Below are positions 38,325 through 48,941 of a stretch of 64,000 nt of DNA, in pieces. Below the pieces are notes generated by a model. The model had not been told where the DNA came from. It did not search any database and saw only the letters and a list, made by a program, of their open reading frames with translations. The DNA is taken from contig JYJN01000172.1 of the NCBI GenBank assembly GCA_003263845.1, positions 186,001 to 250,000 on the forward strand, given 5' to 3'. How positions within the stretch are numbered: the first letter of the stretch is position 1; every line of letters starts with the position of its first letter. The translations under genes and the position numbers were made by a program. Origin of the DNA: Vibrio aestivus (GTDB taxonomy: Bacteria > Pseudomonadota > Gammaproteobacteria > Enterobacterales > Vibrionaceae).

Positions 38325-40734
38325 TTACAGGGTTAACAGCCTATTTAACAAACTACTCACGACTAGGAAAAGTGTGCAAAACGTTGCAATTGGCAATGCA
38401 AACCATATGAAAATATGGATCCTTGGCTCTAGTTCAAACCCAATTTGAACTAGAGCAGCAACTGCAATTTCTGCGCCCAATGCCGCGACACTACCCGCCA
38501 CAAGTGCCATTGTGCCATACTCAGCCCAAACGGTATTCACCACGCGCTTACGACTCGCACCCAGAGTCCTGTATAACTGTATCTCTTGCTGCCTTTGGCT
38601 CAAGCTCAAACGCAGCAACGTAAATATCAGTAAGACGCCTGCAAAAACGCCCAATGACGCCAGCACCGAAATCGCCCAAGCGACTTGACGGAGAAGTTCC
38701 TGGATCTTCGAGCCCATCTCTCGAATGTCCATCAAACTAACAGTTGGGTAGTTTCGCGATAACTCGTCGATCATTTGATTGTGAGAGTCTTCGAGCCTAA
38801 AGCTGACTAGCCAAGTGGCGGCGACATCTGCTAACGCATCTTCACTAAAGATAAAGTAGAAATTTGGCTTCATCTCTCGCCACTCTACGCGACGAATCGA
38901 GTCAACAGTCGCCTCGACAGTTTGACTGTTAATAACAAACGTTAAGCTATCCCCAATATTCAACCCTAGATCATTGGCCACATCTTCTTCTACCGAAACA
39001 CTCTTTGAGCCACTCCACTGTCCTGCAACGAGTTCGTTGTGGTCGGGAATACCTGTCCCCACGTGAAGTTGAGCTCTCGACGCAGGGCATCACTACTGTC
39101 CTCCCCTTGAGCGTATGTTTTAGCATCAACACTATTAATGTCCGAAAGTCTGCCTCTCACTATTGGATAAGCTTCAGAACGCTCAATTTCGGCGTTATCT
39201 AATGTCTCAAGATACGACTCGCGTTCAAACGGAGAGATATTCACTGCAAACGCATTCGGTGCATTGTCAGGAAGCGTACGCTGCCAGTCCGACAATAGAT
39301 CAGTTCTGACTAACCAAATTGTCGCTAAGAGCATTAATGAGAGCGCTAAAGCACCAAACTGCACACCCGACGCTGCCGTTGACCGATTTAGTCGGCTTAT
39401 CGCCAATGCGAATGCAGTACCCAGCGGCAAGCGGCGGCACCAACGAATGATGAGAACACTAACGGCCGACAAAGCGATAAACAAAATAGCAATACTGACA
39501 AGGACAATCCACACCATAATATTGCTAGCAAAGGCCGCTAAGAAAGGGAGGACTGGAAATAGTACAAGCCACCAGCGTTTCGCACTGACCTTTTGTGCGA
39601 CACTTGATTGCATTACAGCAGCAGCGTTAATGTTCAATAGACGCGTTAAAGGGATACCGAGTGAAGGAATAGCGATTAGGCCACAGCTTACAATTGCCAT
39701 CACAAACGGAGTCACACCGTAAGAAGGTAATGGCGATGGAAGCAAGTCTGTGAGTGGCACACGCAGCAAGAATTCCAACCCCATACCTATTAGCACGCCG
39801 GCAATCGAGCCAAACGCAAAGAGCAAACTCACCTGCGTCCAAAGCCAACGGCGTATCCAGACTTTACTTGCCCCTAAACTTTTTAACATTGCGACGATTT
39901 TGGATCGGCTATTCACGTAATGCTGACAAGTAAGAACCAATGTTGTCGCCGCCATAAGGACGACAATCACCACACTCAGTGATAGATATTGCTGTGTACG
40001 TTTAAACACTTCATTGGTTCTACTTTGCTATTCTCATCGCGCCATCGATCACTCGGTGTCAGCTCAACACCTTTCTTTAAAGTCTCAATGACAGCGTCAG
40101 TCCCGTTTATATAGAGAGAATAACGAACTCGGCTACCTGTTTGAACGGCACCAGTTCGCTCTAGATCTGAGGAATGGATAAATGCGCTCGGCATCTGTTG
40201 AAATGGGTTAAAGCTTAAGCCCGGTTCTTCCGTGATCAAACCAGAAACGACTAAGTCTGCGTCGCCGACTGATATCTCATCGCCAATTTCAACGCCAAGT
40301 TGGTAGAGGATACGTTCATCTATCCACAGTTCACCCGGCTGAACATGGTTGGCGACACCTGCATCTCCGGTCAGAATAAGCTCGCCTTGAAGTGGATACG
40401 CACTCTCAACCGCTCTTACGGTAATCAGCTGCATCTCACTATCACTAAAGGCCATTGTCGCAAAACGGGTCTCTTGCGCAGTCGACAAGCCATTGTCATT
40501 AGCCAAATACAACAACTGTTCAGGGAGAGGGTTAGACGTTACAAATACAGTATCTGCGGTTAACGCTTGTTTACCCTGCTTAACAACAACTTGCTCAATT
40601 CGTTCGGCCAACGCAGTCAGCGCAAATATAGTGGCAATAATCAGAGTTAAAGCTACAGAGACTGGCCACAACTGACCAAAGCGTATCTCCTTTATACTCC
40701 ATTGAGCGAGACGCTTTTGAAGCTCGACATTCAT
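38325..40734 (-). CDS. ybbP: ABC transporter permease, FtsX/MacB type (YbbP-like, two frameshifts)
   Basis: Large inner-membrane permease of about 803 residues, matching YbbP. N-terminal membrane segment (SVALTLIIATIFALTALAERI), a periplasmic domain, three central membrane segments (LSVVIVVLMAATTLVLTCQ, LLFAFGSIAGVLIGMGLEFLL), a second periplasmic domain and three C-terminal membrane segments, ending IATFCTLFLVVSSLLNRLLTL read in two parts. Frame breaks near 40015 and 39060 (one G missing: WGTGIPDHNELVAG) are likely sequence errors. Its start overlaps the stop of the ATPase gene. The transporter is thought to act on lipids or lipoproteins, but its substrate is not established. Confidence 0.87.
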
Positions 40735-41420
40735 GCGTCGCCTCCTTCACTGGCAACAACCTCCCCCGCCTTCATAAACAGAGTGCGGTCACATCGCTGT
40801 GCCAATTTAGGATCATGGGTAACCAACACTAATGTCGTACCGTGTTGCTTGTTAAGCTCAAACAACATTTCAATCACGTTTTCAGCGGTATGTTGGTCAA
40901 GGTTCCCAGTAGGCTCATCCGCAAACAAGATTTTTGGTTGAATCATAAATGCACGTGCGATTGCGACTCTCTGTTGTTCCCCGCCAGAGAGCTGCGCAGG
41001 CGTATGAGTTGTGCGTTTTTCTAGCCCAACGGCCTTTAACAAAGACTCTGCTCGAGCTTTGTCTTCTTTTTTACCCTGCAGTAGGCAAGGAAGCGTCACG
41101 TTTTCGATCGCTGTTAAGCTTGGAATAAGTAAGAAACTTTGGAAAACAAAACCAACCGACTCACTTCTAATAGCTGCTCTCGCCTCATCATCCAGCGTCG
41201 ACAAAGGGTTTTCCAATAACTCAACATCCCCTGACGTCGGCACATCAAGCCCCGCGAGTAGTGTCATAAGGGTTGACTTCCCCGCCCCAGAGGCACCGAT
41301 AATCGCAACGCTTTCCCCTTCTTTGATATCAACGTTAACGTCATTTAGGATTGTTAATTGTTCTTGATTGGTAGACACTACCTTGGTTAATGACTGTGCT
41401 TTTACGATGGATGTTTGCAT
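40731..41420 (-). CDS. ybbA: ABC transporter ATP-binding protein (YbbA-like)
   Basis: 229 residues, MacB/LolD-type ATPase. Walker A IIGASGAGKST, signature LSGGEQQRVAIARA, Walker B ILFADEPTGN, and the switch His in LVLVTHDP. Its ATG overlaps the divergent tesA ATG by two bases (CATG), so each gene's promoter lies in the other's coding sequence. The ybbA-ybbP-tesA arrangement is conserved in enterobacteria. Confidence 0.94.
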   Translation of the reverse strand: MQTSIVKAQSLTKVVSTNQEQLTILNDVNVDIKEGESVAIIGASGAGKSTLMTLLAGLDVPTSGDVELLENPLSTLDDEARAAIRSESVGFVFQSFLLIPSLTAIENVTLPCLLQGKKEDKARAESLLKAVGLEKRTTHTPAQLSGGEQQRVAIARAFMIQPKILFADEPTGNLDQHTAENVIEMLFELNKQHGTTLVLVTHDPKLAQRCDRTLFMKAGEVVASEGGDA

Positions 41421-42017
41421 GATTCGACTACTTTCCTTTGCTTTTGTTATTTTTCTTTCAAGCCCTGTTTTCAGTGCTTCAATTTTAGTTTTAGGCGACA
41501 GTTTAAGTGCTGGCTACCAAATGCCAATTGAAAAAGCTTGGCCTAGCATATTACCGAGTGAGCTCGAAGAGAAAGGAAAAAATGCAACAGTCGTTAACGG
41601 TAGTATCTCTGGCGATACAACTGGTAACGGACTAGCGAGGCTTCCTGCACTGCTAGAACAACACTCTCCTGACATCGTCTGATCGAGCTTGGCGCAAACG
41701 ACGGGTTGAGAGGATTCTCCCCTAACCTCATTCAACAGAATCTCATCACGATCATTGAGCAAACTCGCGAAGCCGGAGCAGACCCAATCTTAATGCAGAT
41801 TCATGTACTGCCTAACTACGGCAAACGTTACACGCAAGCATTTAGTAACGTTTACCCGACCGTTGCAAAAGAAACAAAAGTGCCGCTTATGCCGTTCTTT
41901 CTTGAGCAAGTTATTATCAAACCTGAGTGGATGATGGACGATGGCCTTCATCCTAAACCAGATGCTCAACCTTGGATCGCGGAGTTTGTCGCAGACCACC
42001 TCGCTGATCTGATGTGA
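41419..42017 (+). CDS. tesA: Periplasmic thioesterase/lysophospholipase TesA (one frameshift)
   Basis: SGNH-family hydrolase with acyl-CoA thioesterase, esterase and lysophospholipase activity. Signal peptide RLLSFAFVIFLSSPVFSA, catalytic block LVLGDSLSAGY (Ser), NGSISGDTT (Gly block), GANDG (Asn block) and DGLHP (Asp-His). About 199 residues. The frame breaks near 41682; one added base gives DIVLIELGANDGLRGF. ATG 41419 is the start; a longer in-frame start upstream would remove the signal peptide's normal form. Confidence 0.92.
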
Positions 42018-42142
42018 GAATTTGACCTCCATCAACCACACTCAACGGATAGCGAACGATTGCTAATATCTTGGTCTAGCTCAATAAATGCATTAGATGT
42101 CTGAGTTACTGTAACTAAAATCAGTTGATTTGGTAATGCATT

Positions 42143-43347
42143 ATGATAATAGAGCCCCAAATAAAAGGTGTTGTAGCAAAAGCTGCACATCCCTACGGCT
42201 GTGAACAAGCTGTCTTATCCCAGATTCAGTACGTTAAGAGCCAAGAACCGATCACCCATGCCCCAAAAAGAGTCCTGATTTTAGGCGCTTCATCGGGTTT
42301 CGGTCTAGCTGCGCGCATTGCGCTAGCATTCGGAGGTGCTAAAGCCGATACCATTGGCGTCTCATTTGAAAGGCCACCAGCCGAAAGTAAGACTGCAAGC
42401 GCAGGTTGGTACAATGATCACTACTTCAAAACACACGCACAAGCTCAAGGCAATATCGCGGTAAACATTCACGGCGATGCCTTCTCTAAAGACGTTCGCA
42501 ATCAGGTCATTGAAGCTATTGAGACCTACTTTGAAGGTGAAGTCGACCTCATCGTCTACAGCCTTGCGACGGGTGTGAGGCCAAACCCTGAAACGGGTGA
42601 AATGTGGCGTTCAGCTATCAAGCCAATTGGTGAAGATATCAAAGGCAGTTCAGTCATGTTAGAAAACGACGCGTGGCTCGACTCAACTTTACCCGCAGCC
42701 ACAGAACAAGAAATCGACGACACAATCAAAGTCATGGGCGGTGATGACTGGGAGAGTTGGATCGATACACTGATAAATTCAGAATCGATTGCTCAAGGCT
42801 GTCAGACTGTCGCTTTCTCATATGTTGGCCCAGAAGTGACCCATCCAATTTACCTTGATGGAACTCTTGGACGCGCTAAGATCGACCTGCATCAAACCAG
42901 TCATTCACTTAATTTAAAATTGGCTAATTTTGATGGCGGTGCTTACGCAACAGTATGTAAAGCGTTAGTAACCAAAGCTAGCGTGTTTATTCCAGGGCTA
43001 ACGCCATACATGCTCGCCCTTTATCGCGTCATGAAAGAACAAGGCACTCATGAGGCTGTATCGAGCAAATGTATCGTCTATTCAGTCAAAAACTCTATGC
43101 AGGACTCAAAGTAGTACCTGTTGATGCAGAGCGCTTGATTCGAATCGATGATTTAGAATTAGATCAAAAGACACAAGAGCAAGTGAGTAAAGTGTTAGGA
43201 CAGCTCAACGAACATAACTTCAAAGAGCTTGGAGACTACATCGGATTTAAACAAGAGTTCTTACAACTCAATGGGTTTGGCTTCGAAAATGTCGATTATA
43301 GCGCCGACATCGATGTGGTTTCTCTTTGCCAATCGTACGAAGACTAA
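42143..43347 (+). CDS. fabV: Trans-2-enoyl-ACP/CoA reductase FabV (one frameshift)
   Basis: Last-step reductase of fatty-acid elongation, of the large SDR FabV type first found in Vibrio cholerae and intrinsically insensitive to triclosan. About 401 residues. Features: N-terminal HPYGCEQAVL, NADH-binding VLILGASSGFGLAARIA, the catalytic Tyr/Lys region SYVGPEVTHPIYLDGTLGRAK (read in two parts), and the C-terminal LYAGLKVVPVDAERLIRIDD. The frame breaks near 43060, where GTHE is followed out of frame by QMYRLFSQKLY; one base is missing. A terminator follows. Confidence 0.95.
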
Positions 43348-43380
43348 CGTTCTCGTTTACAAGAAATACTTAAATACACG

Positions 43381-43410
43381 AAAGCCTCAGTATTAACTGA
43401 GGCTTTTTTG
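43381..43410 (+). terminator. Terminator after fabV
   Basis: AAAGCCTCAGT and ACTGAGGCTTT form an 11-bp stem around ATTA, followed by additional T residues. The second arm continues into T6. Confidence 0.85.
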
Positions 43411-43522
43411 TTGGTAGATTCGCAGCAGACTTCTTATACTTTATAAAGTCACATCGTCTGGGAACAGTGCCGTGAGCAAGGAAAGCTCTCGTTCTCCTGC
43501 ACAAAAACAAAGGGAATTAACG

Positions 43523-45438
43523 ATGAGCAAAATAAACACACATGATCTCGCCATTCCGACACAAATGTTAGAAGGTTGGCAGCACATTGTTGACTTGCTT
43601 GCCGAGATAATCAACGTCCCCTCTGCGCTCATCATGCGCATTCACCCCAAAGACATCGAAGTTGTCTCCAGTAGTCTTGTCATGCCAAACCCATATACCC
43701 TGGTGATAAAGAATCTCTTGGTCAAGGGCTTTACTGTGAAACAGTGATTGATACCCAATCGCCACTTCTCATACCAAACGCGGTCAAAGATAAATACTGG
43801 TGCAATAATCCAGATATTAAACTAGGTATGATTTCCTATTGTGGTGTCGCCATTAATTGGCCTAACGGTGATGCCTTTGGCACTATTTGTGTCCTCGATT
43901 CAAAAGAAAATCATTACACCGACACCTATCAACGGCTGATTACCAGCTTCAGAGATTCCATTGAGTCTCAGCTTACAAGCTTGTACCAACAAGCAGAGCT
44001 TAATAACCTAAATAGAGAGCTTAAAAGCCGTGTCACAACGAGAACACAAGACTTGGTTGAGCTTAATTACTCACTGAACCAAGAAATAAATAGAAGAAGA
44101 GCGGCCGAAGAAAAAATCCACTATCAGAAATTCCATGATGCTGGCACTGGCTTTCTTAATCGAAGAGCTTTAGAAGACAAGCTCGACGAGTTAATCGAAA
44201 ACACCCCAATTACCGGGCAATCGATTGGTGTCATAAATATCGGTTTTACCAATGGCCGACGTATACAGTCTAAACACAGCTATCGAGTTTGGGATAAGAT
44301 CCTCATTGATTTTCGCGATCGACTATCACGTAAGGTCAATTACAATATTGTCACAGCTCGTCCTAGCTCAACGGAGCTAGTGTTAGTCGTCAGTAATATT
44401 GCAATTTTGGACATCCTCTCAGAGCTGTGTCGCTACTTGGTCGACATTGCGCAGTCTGAGTTTGATGTTGAAGGAGAAAAACTCCATTTACACACCTATA
44501 TTGGGGTTGCAACCAGTAACGATACACGGGAAAGCAGTAAGTTACTCAAGTGCGCGGCAGAAGCCATGTTGGCGTGTAAAGATTCAGGTCATAAATACAG
44601 TTTCTATTCAAAAGACATTTCCGACTCTCAAACACATATCAATCAATTAGAAAGCTACCTGTTGCAAGCAGTGAGAAATGATGACCTGCTGCTCTATTTC
44701 CAGCCAAAAGTCTCTCCCGTGACTCACAAGTGGACTGGCGCAGAAGCGTTACTCCGTTGGCGACACCCCGTGCTTGGTGATATCTCGAACGAAACTCTGA
44801 TTCACATGGCCGAACAAAACGGGCTGATCTTTGAAGTTGGCAACTTCGTTCTTCGAGCAGCCATTGAAAAAGCGGCGCAATGGCAAAACGTAGTCGATGA
44901 CTTCAAAGTCGCAATCAACATCTCTGCGATACAACTTAAAAATATTCACCTTGCAGAGCAAATAGAGGACTTACTCAACACCTATCAGCTCCCTGCTCAT
45001 TACCTTGAACTTGAAGTAACAGAAAGTGGCTTAATTGAAGATGAGGTTGTCGCCAAAGCTACGCTTTCGTCCTTACACAATCTGGGTATTACGCTATCAT
45101 TGGACGACTTCGGTACAGGCTACTCATCGTTCAATTATCTGAAAAAGTTCCCTTTTGATTCAATTAAAGTGGACAAAAGTTTTGTACAACAACTTGAAAA
45201 GAGTCACGAAGATCGAGAAATAGTACGGTCTATTATTAGTGTGGCTAAAAAACTCAACTTATCCGTTACGATTGAAGGCATTGAAAATGCTAAGCATGAA
45301 GCCTTTATCTTGGAACAAGGCTGTGAGTTTGGACAAGGCTATTTTTATGGAAAACCTATGCCTTGTGATGAGTTTGAACTGTTCTTGGTAAACCAAAATT
45401 ACGAAAGTGGTGGCAACGTTCGTATGCAAGCCCAATAA
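43523..45438 (+). CDS. GAF-like, degenerate GGDEF and EAL protein (one frameshift)
   Basis: About 638 residues, cytoplasmic. Order: GAF-like sensor (residues 10-165; WQHIVDLLAEIINVPSALIMRI, DAFGTICVLD), coiled coil (about 165-205), GGDEF-like domain in which the signature is replaced by RPSSTELV, then an EAL domain (GAEALLRWRHP, VAINISAIQL, LEVTESGL, LSLDDFGTGYSS, IKVDKSFV, VTIEGIEN). The EAL residues look complete, so phosphodiesterase activity is expected, with the GGDEF part regulatory. A missing C near 43700 breaks the frame; repair gives PYTPGDKESLGQGLYCETV. ATG 43523 is chosen because AGGGA lies just upstream; GTG 43472 is less likely. Confidence 0.87.
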
Positions 45439-45480
45439 ATACCTCGTAATCTTGAGCATAGCTAAATACATAGGGGCGTT

Positions 45481-45746
45481 TATACCCAAGTGACTTCAAG
45501 ATGTAGGATTCAGAGCGATATCACGGGTTCAAGGTCAAGGCAAATGACGCAGCGAAATAACGGGTTCTTTCCAAGTCATTTAACGTAGAAATTGAATCGT
45601 GATACGCTCCCGAAGGGCGAGTTTGCCTAGCTCGCACACTTTGTTAACGATTCTCAATTTAGAACCACTAGATTGTCGAATCGTTGCCGCGTTTGCAAAC
45701 TAGGCAATTCTCGCTGAACTACGCATCTTGAGGTTACTTGGGTATA
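45481..45746. repeat. Palindromic, MITE-like repeat element (266 bp)
   Basis: Terminal inverted repeats of 23 bases start TATACCCAAGT and end TCAAGATG (45481-45503; complement at 45724-45746) and agree at 21 of 23 positions. Internal inverted repeats GCGAGTTTGCCTAG (45617-45630) and CTAGGCAATTCTCGC (45700-45714) give further folding. There is no coding capacity. It fills the 340-base gap between two plus-strand genes. I recognise the TATACCCAAGT end as common in Vibrio intergenic regions, but copy number must be checked. Confidence 0.7.
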
Positions 45747-45778
45747 CACGCTATAATCGCCGCCCTTCGAATTTATGA

Positions 45779-47446
45779 ATGAATACCCGTATGGATCAGC
45801 TAATAGCAAAACTAAAAAAACTCGAAAAGCAGAACTATCGCGCTTATCAACAAATTAAAGGGCAATATGACTTCGGTGATTTCACGCTCTTTATCGACCA
45901 TACTCAAGCTGATCCTTATGCCTCCTCATCTCGCCTTCGCGCAACTCGTGACTGGTCTTTAACTGGTCTGTCTTGGTTGAAAGAGACATCAACGGAATAT
46001 CAAATCGCCGCTCGAGATTTCATTGCTCGCAGCTTTGCAGAGTTTGCAAAGCAAGATAATGCTGTGAGTATCGCCCTCAATGGGCAAACCGTGTTGGACT
46101 CGACTTCTGTATTATTCAATGAAGACAACATTGAACTTCGTTTCCGCGTCGATTTACCAGCAGAAGGCCGAAACATTCTGGCTAAGAAAGCGGTAAATCT
46201 ATTAACGTTCCATCTTCCAAAGTTTATTCGTAAAGCGACTTTGGAGCGTGAAATCGACAAAGATGCATTAGTGCAGCACTGTAAAACCGTTGAAGACCAA
46301 CAAACTTTGCGAAAAGCACTAAGGAACTTAAACTTAGCTGCGTTTGTTGCCAATGGTAGTGTCTTACCGCGTATAGCAGGTAACTGTGATCTGCCAATGA
46401 AATCAGCGGTGCCTTTTGAATCTCCTGAATCCCTGCTGGTCGAGATAGACACTCCAAATAACGGCAAAATCAAGGGTATGGGAATTCCGAAAGGGATTAC
46501 AGTTATTGTCGGTGGTGGTTTCCACGGTAAATCGACATTACTTAATGCTATTGAACGCTCCATTTACGACCACATTCCAGGTGATGGCCGCGAGTATGTC
46601 GTTTGCGACAGCAGCGCGATGAAGATCAAAGCTGAAGATGGCCGATGTGTCCATAATCTGAACCTCTCTAACTACATCAACCATCTGCCACAAGGCAAAG
46701 AGACTGAAAACTTCTCAACTCAAGATGCGTCTGGTTCAACATCTCAAGCAGCATGGCTTCAAGAATCAATTGAAGCAGGTTGCCAGACTCTATTAATTGA
46801 TGAAGATACGTCTGCGACAAACTTTATGATTCGAGACGAGCGCATGCAAGCGCTAGTCAACAAAGGTTCTGAGCCTATCACGCCACTTGTGGATCGTATT
46901 GGACAACTGAGAGATGATTTGGACATTTCAACCTTGGTTGTCATGGGGGGATCTGGTGATTATCTAGACGTTGCAGACACAGTCATTCAAATGCACGATT
47001 ACCAAGTGCAAGATGTTTCTGAGCTTGCGAAGCAAGTCGTGGCCGAGCACCCAACTCGACGCCAAAACGAAAGTGAAAGCCCATTAGCTACATTTAAGCC
47101 TCGTTCACTTAACCGCGCCACACTTCAAACCATTCTGGCCGACGGAAAATTCCGAGTATCTGCGAAAGGCATTGATTCACTGCGCTTTGGTAAAGAATTT
47201 ACCGACCTATCGGCATTAGAACAGCTAGAGTCGAGCTCTGAAGTTAATTCCATCGGTTGGTGCTGGTTCCAACTTTCCCAGTTGCCGGGTTGGTCAAATA
47301 ACCCCGCGAAAGAGTTTGAATCGTTGTTAAATGGCGACTGGCATAAAGCCATGCCCGCTCATGGCGACTTAGCTAAACCACGTGTTGTTGACGTGATGGC
47401 CGCACTTAACCGAATGAGAAGAGCTCAATTCAGCCTGGGTAAATAG
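45779..47446 (+). CDS. Predicted ABC-class ATPase of unknown function
   Basis: 555 residues. N-terminal region (about 1-215) is unlike known transporter domains; then a P-loop IVGGGFHGKSTLL (about residue 242), a signature-like STSQAAWLQESIEAG, a Walker B-like QTLLIDEDTSATNFM, and VVMGGSGDYLDVAD. This pattern fits the COG3044 group of predicted ATPases of the ABC class, whose role is unknown. No membrane segments. ATG 45779 is taken; ATG 45791 is an alternative. It is monocistronic with a terminator after it. Confidence 0.82.
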   Translation: MNTRMDQLIAKLKKLEKQNYRAYQQIKGQYDFGDFTLFIDHTQADPYASSSRLRATRDWSLTGLSWLKETSTEYQIAARDFIARSFAEFAKQDNAVSIALNGQTVLDSTSVLFNEDNIELRFRVDLPAEGRNILAKKAVNLLTFHLPKFIRKATLEREIDKDALVQHCKTVEDQQTLRKALRNLNLAAFVANGSVLPRIAGNCDLPMKSAVPFESPESLLVEIDTPNNGKIKGMGIPKGITVIVGGGFHGKSTLLNAIERSIYDHIPGDGREYVVCDSSAMKIKAEDGRCVHNLNLSNYINHLPQGKETENFSTQDASGSTSQAAWLQESIEAGCQTLLIDEDTSATNFMIRDERMQALVNKGSEPITPLVDRIGQLRDDLDISTLVVMGGSGDYLDVADTVIQMHDYQVQDVSELAKQVVAEHPTRRQNESESPLATFKPRSLNRATLQTILADGKFRVSAKGIDSLRFGKEFTDLSALEQLESSSEVNSIGWCWFQLSQLPGWSNNPAKEFESLLNGDWHKAMPAHGDLAKPRVVDVMAALNRMRRAQFSLGK

Positions 47447-47496
47447 GTATAATCCCAGTAATAGTCGATAGACCAAATCAGAAAGTATGAAAACTT

Positions 47497-47523
47497 AAAA
47501 AAGGCGCTGAATGCGCCTTTTTG
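47497..47523. terminator. Bidirectional terminator
   Basis: AAAAAAGGCGC and GCGCCTTTTT pair around TGAAT, with A and T runs built into the stem. It separates the convergent ATPase and J-domain genes. Confidence 0.8.
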
Positions 47524-47537
47524 GATTTTAGAGCCTG

Positions 47538-48161
47538 CTATTGGCCATGACGTAGTATGTTCCACGCCTCGCACAAAATTCGAAAGCGCTCACTGTCTCC
47601 GTTATCTCTGTCTGGGTGCCATTTCAGCGCCAACTTGCGCCAGGTTCGTCTAATTTCAGTCGCGGACGCATCTTGAGGGAGTTCGAACAGTTTTAAAGCA
47701 TAGGCTCTGTCCATATCACTCGTAGGGTCTCCACCCACAAACTTTCTGTAACGTGTCCAGAACTCATTAAGAAGCCTTTTCACTTCACCTTCCGCCGCTT
47801 CATAGTTTTGCCACTGAACGTAGTAGTCTCTAAGCGGATCCTCATGGTCAACTTCAAAATGACTCGTCGCATGATTGGCTAACAAAACAATATTCATCGC
47901 CTCTACTTGCAACCATTTCTCTGGATAAAGCATCTCCTGAAGCTGATACAAAGCGTTCATGATCAGGAAATTTCGCTTAAACAGATCTTTCTCAGGAGAG
48001 GCGTCGAGTTGCGGTATCAATTCAAGTTCACTGAGATGTGAGGCAAGAGTATGGACTTTCCACCCAGACGGCTTGTGTTTTAAGACTTCTAGAATCGGCC
48101 AGAGCAGAGGGTTTTCCATGTAGCTCTGAAACGTTGCGGCAAGATCATGCTGTTCAGACAT
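47538..48161 (-). CDS. DnaJ-related protein with C-terminal J domain
   Basis: 207 residues. The C-terminal 55 residues form a J domain: ALKLFELPQDASATEIRRTW, then LALKWHPDRDNGD with the HPD motif that stimulates DnaK. The N-terminal 140 residues are helical and match the DNA-J-related domain found in gammaproteobacteria. It therefore acts as a co-chaperone, client unknown. Alone on the minus strand, 209 bases downstream of cutA. Confidence 0.88.
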   Translation of the reverse strand: MSEQHDLAATFQSYMENPLLWPILEVLKHKPSGWKVHTLASHLSELELIPQLDASPEKDLFKRNFLIMNALYQLQEMLYPEKWLQVEAMNIVLLANHATSHFEVDHEDPLRDYYVQWQNYEAAEGEVKRLLNEFWTRYRKFVGGDPTSDMDRAYALKLFELPQDASATEIRRTWRKLALKWHPDRDNGDSERFRILCEAWNILRHGQ

Positions 48162-48370
48162 AATTAAGTTTGTTGGTCACTGATACTCTAATTGAAAAGC
48201 ACAGATGGCCTTTTGTCGAGAAAAGTTAGTAGATAAAAAAGCGCGACATGATCTCTGCTACAAAATCGTCATAATCGAAACCAAACACTACAAAAAGCTA
48301 ACTCATGCAACCGTGTCTAAATTCAATCATCAATTTAAGAATCCCTTCAGCGGTCCGACTTACGACTAAA

Positions 48371-48688
48371 TCACGATTTCGTCACTTCATTTATCCAAAC
48401 AAAGTAAGGGTTCAATCCATCAATGAAAGGAACCATAACAATCTGTGGTACATCGTAATCGTGGTGATTTACAATCAGCGTCTCAATTTCTGCGTAGCAC
48501 GACTGTTTTGTCTTAATGATTAACAACGTCTCTTGGTCGTGACACACCTTACCTTGCCAAATGTAATGGCTAGAAATTGGCATTGTTTGAATACAGGCAG
48601 CTAACTGTTCTTCGAGTAACAGTTGTATCAGTTTATCCGCTAATTGCGCGTTTCCAACTGTAGTGAGCACCATTGAATAATGTATCAT
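48371..48688 (-). CDS. cutA: CutA-family protein
   Basis: About 105 residues. The small trimeric CutA fold shows as VLTTVGNAQLADKLIQLLLEEQLAAC, HYIWQGKVCHDQETLLIIKT and the C-terminal YDVPQIVMVPFIDGLNPYFVWI. CutA has been linked to divalent metal tolerance, though its biochemical role remains debated. I prefer ATG 48688 (MIHYSMVLT) to the in-frame ATG at 48703 because family proteins begin just before the first strand. Confidence 0.92.
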   Translation of the reverse strand: MIHYSMVLTTVGNAQLADKLIQLLLEEQLAACIQTMPISSHYIWQGKVCHDQETLLIIKTKQSCYAEIETLIVNHHDYDVPQIVMVPFIDGLNPYFVWINEVTKS

Positions 48689-48941
48689 TACGACTCCAAA
48701 CAAATAGTGAATGCGTAGTTGATAAAACCTAAGTCACAAGTTTAACTACTCGCTGAAAAGGATGATTTCTCTGCGAACATGAAATGCATCTCAAAGTTTA
48801 CTGACTATATTGAAGATATGAAGTATCTCACACACAAGTCATCTATCATAACCATGACAGTCTAAAACATTTGTAACGCCCTTGAGGCACATAATAATTA
48901 CAATTCAACCTGTCGCTTTTTTTGCTGCTGCGAGACAAACT

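Noticed and set aside
46000..46563. 187-codon open frame on the minus strand
   Set aside because: It lies entirely inside the well-supported P-loop ATPase gene on the plus strand and its translation has no domain character; it is an antisense shadow.
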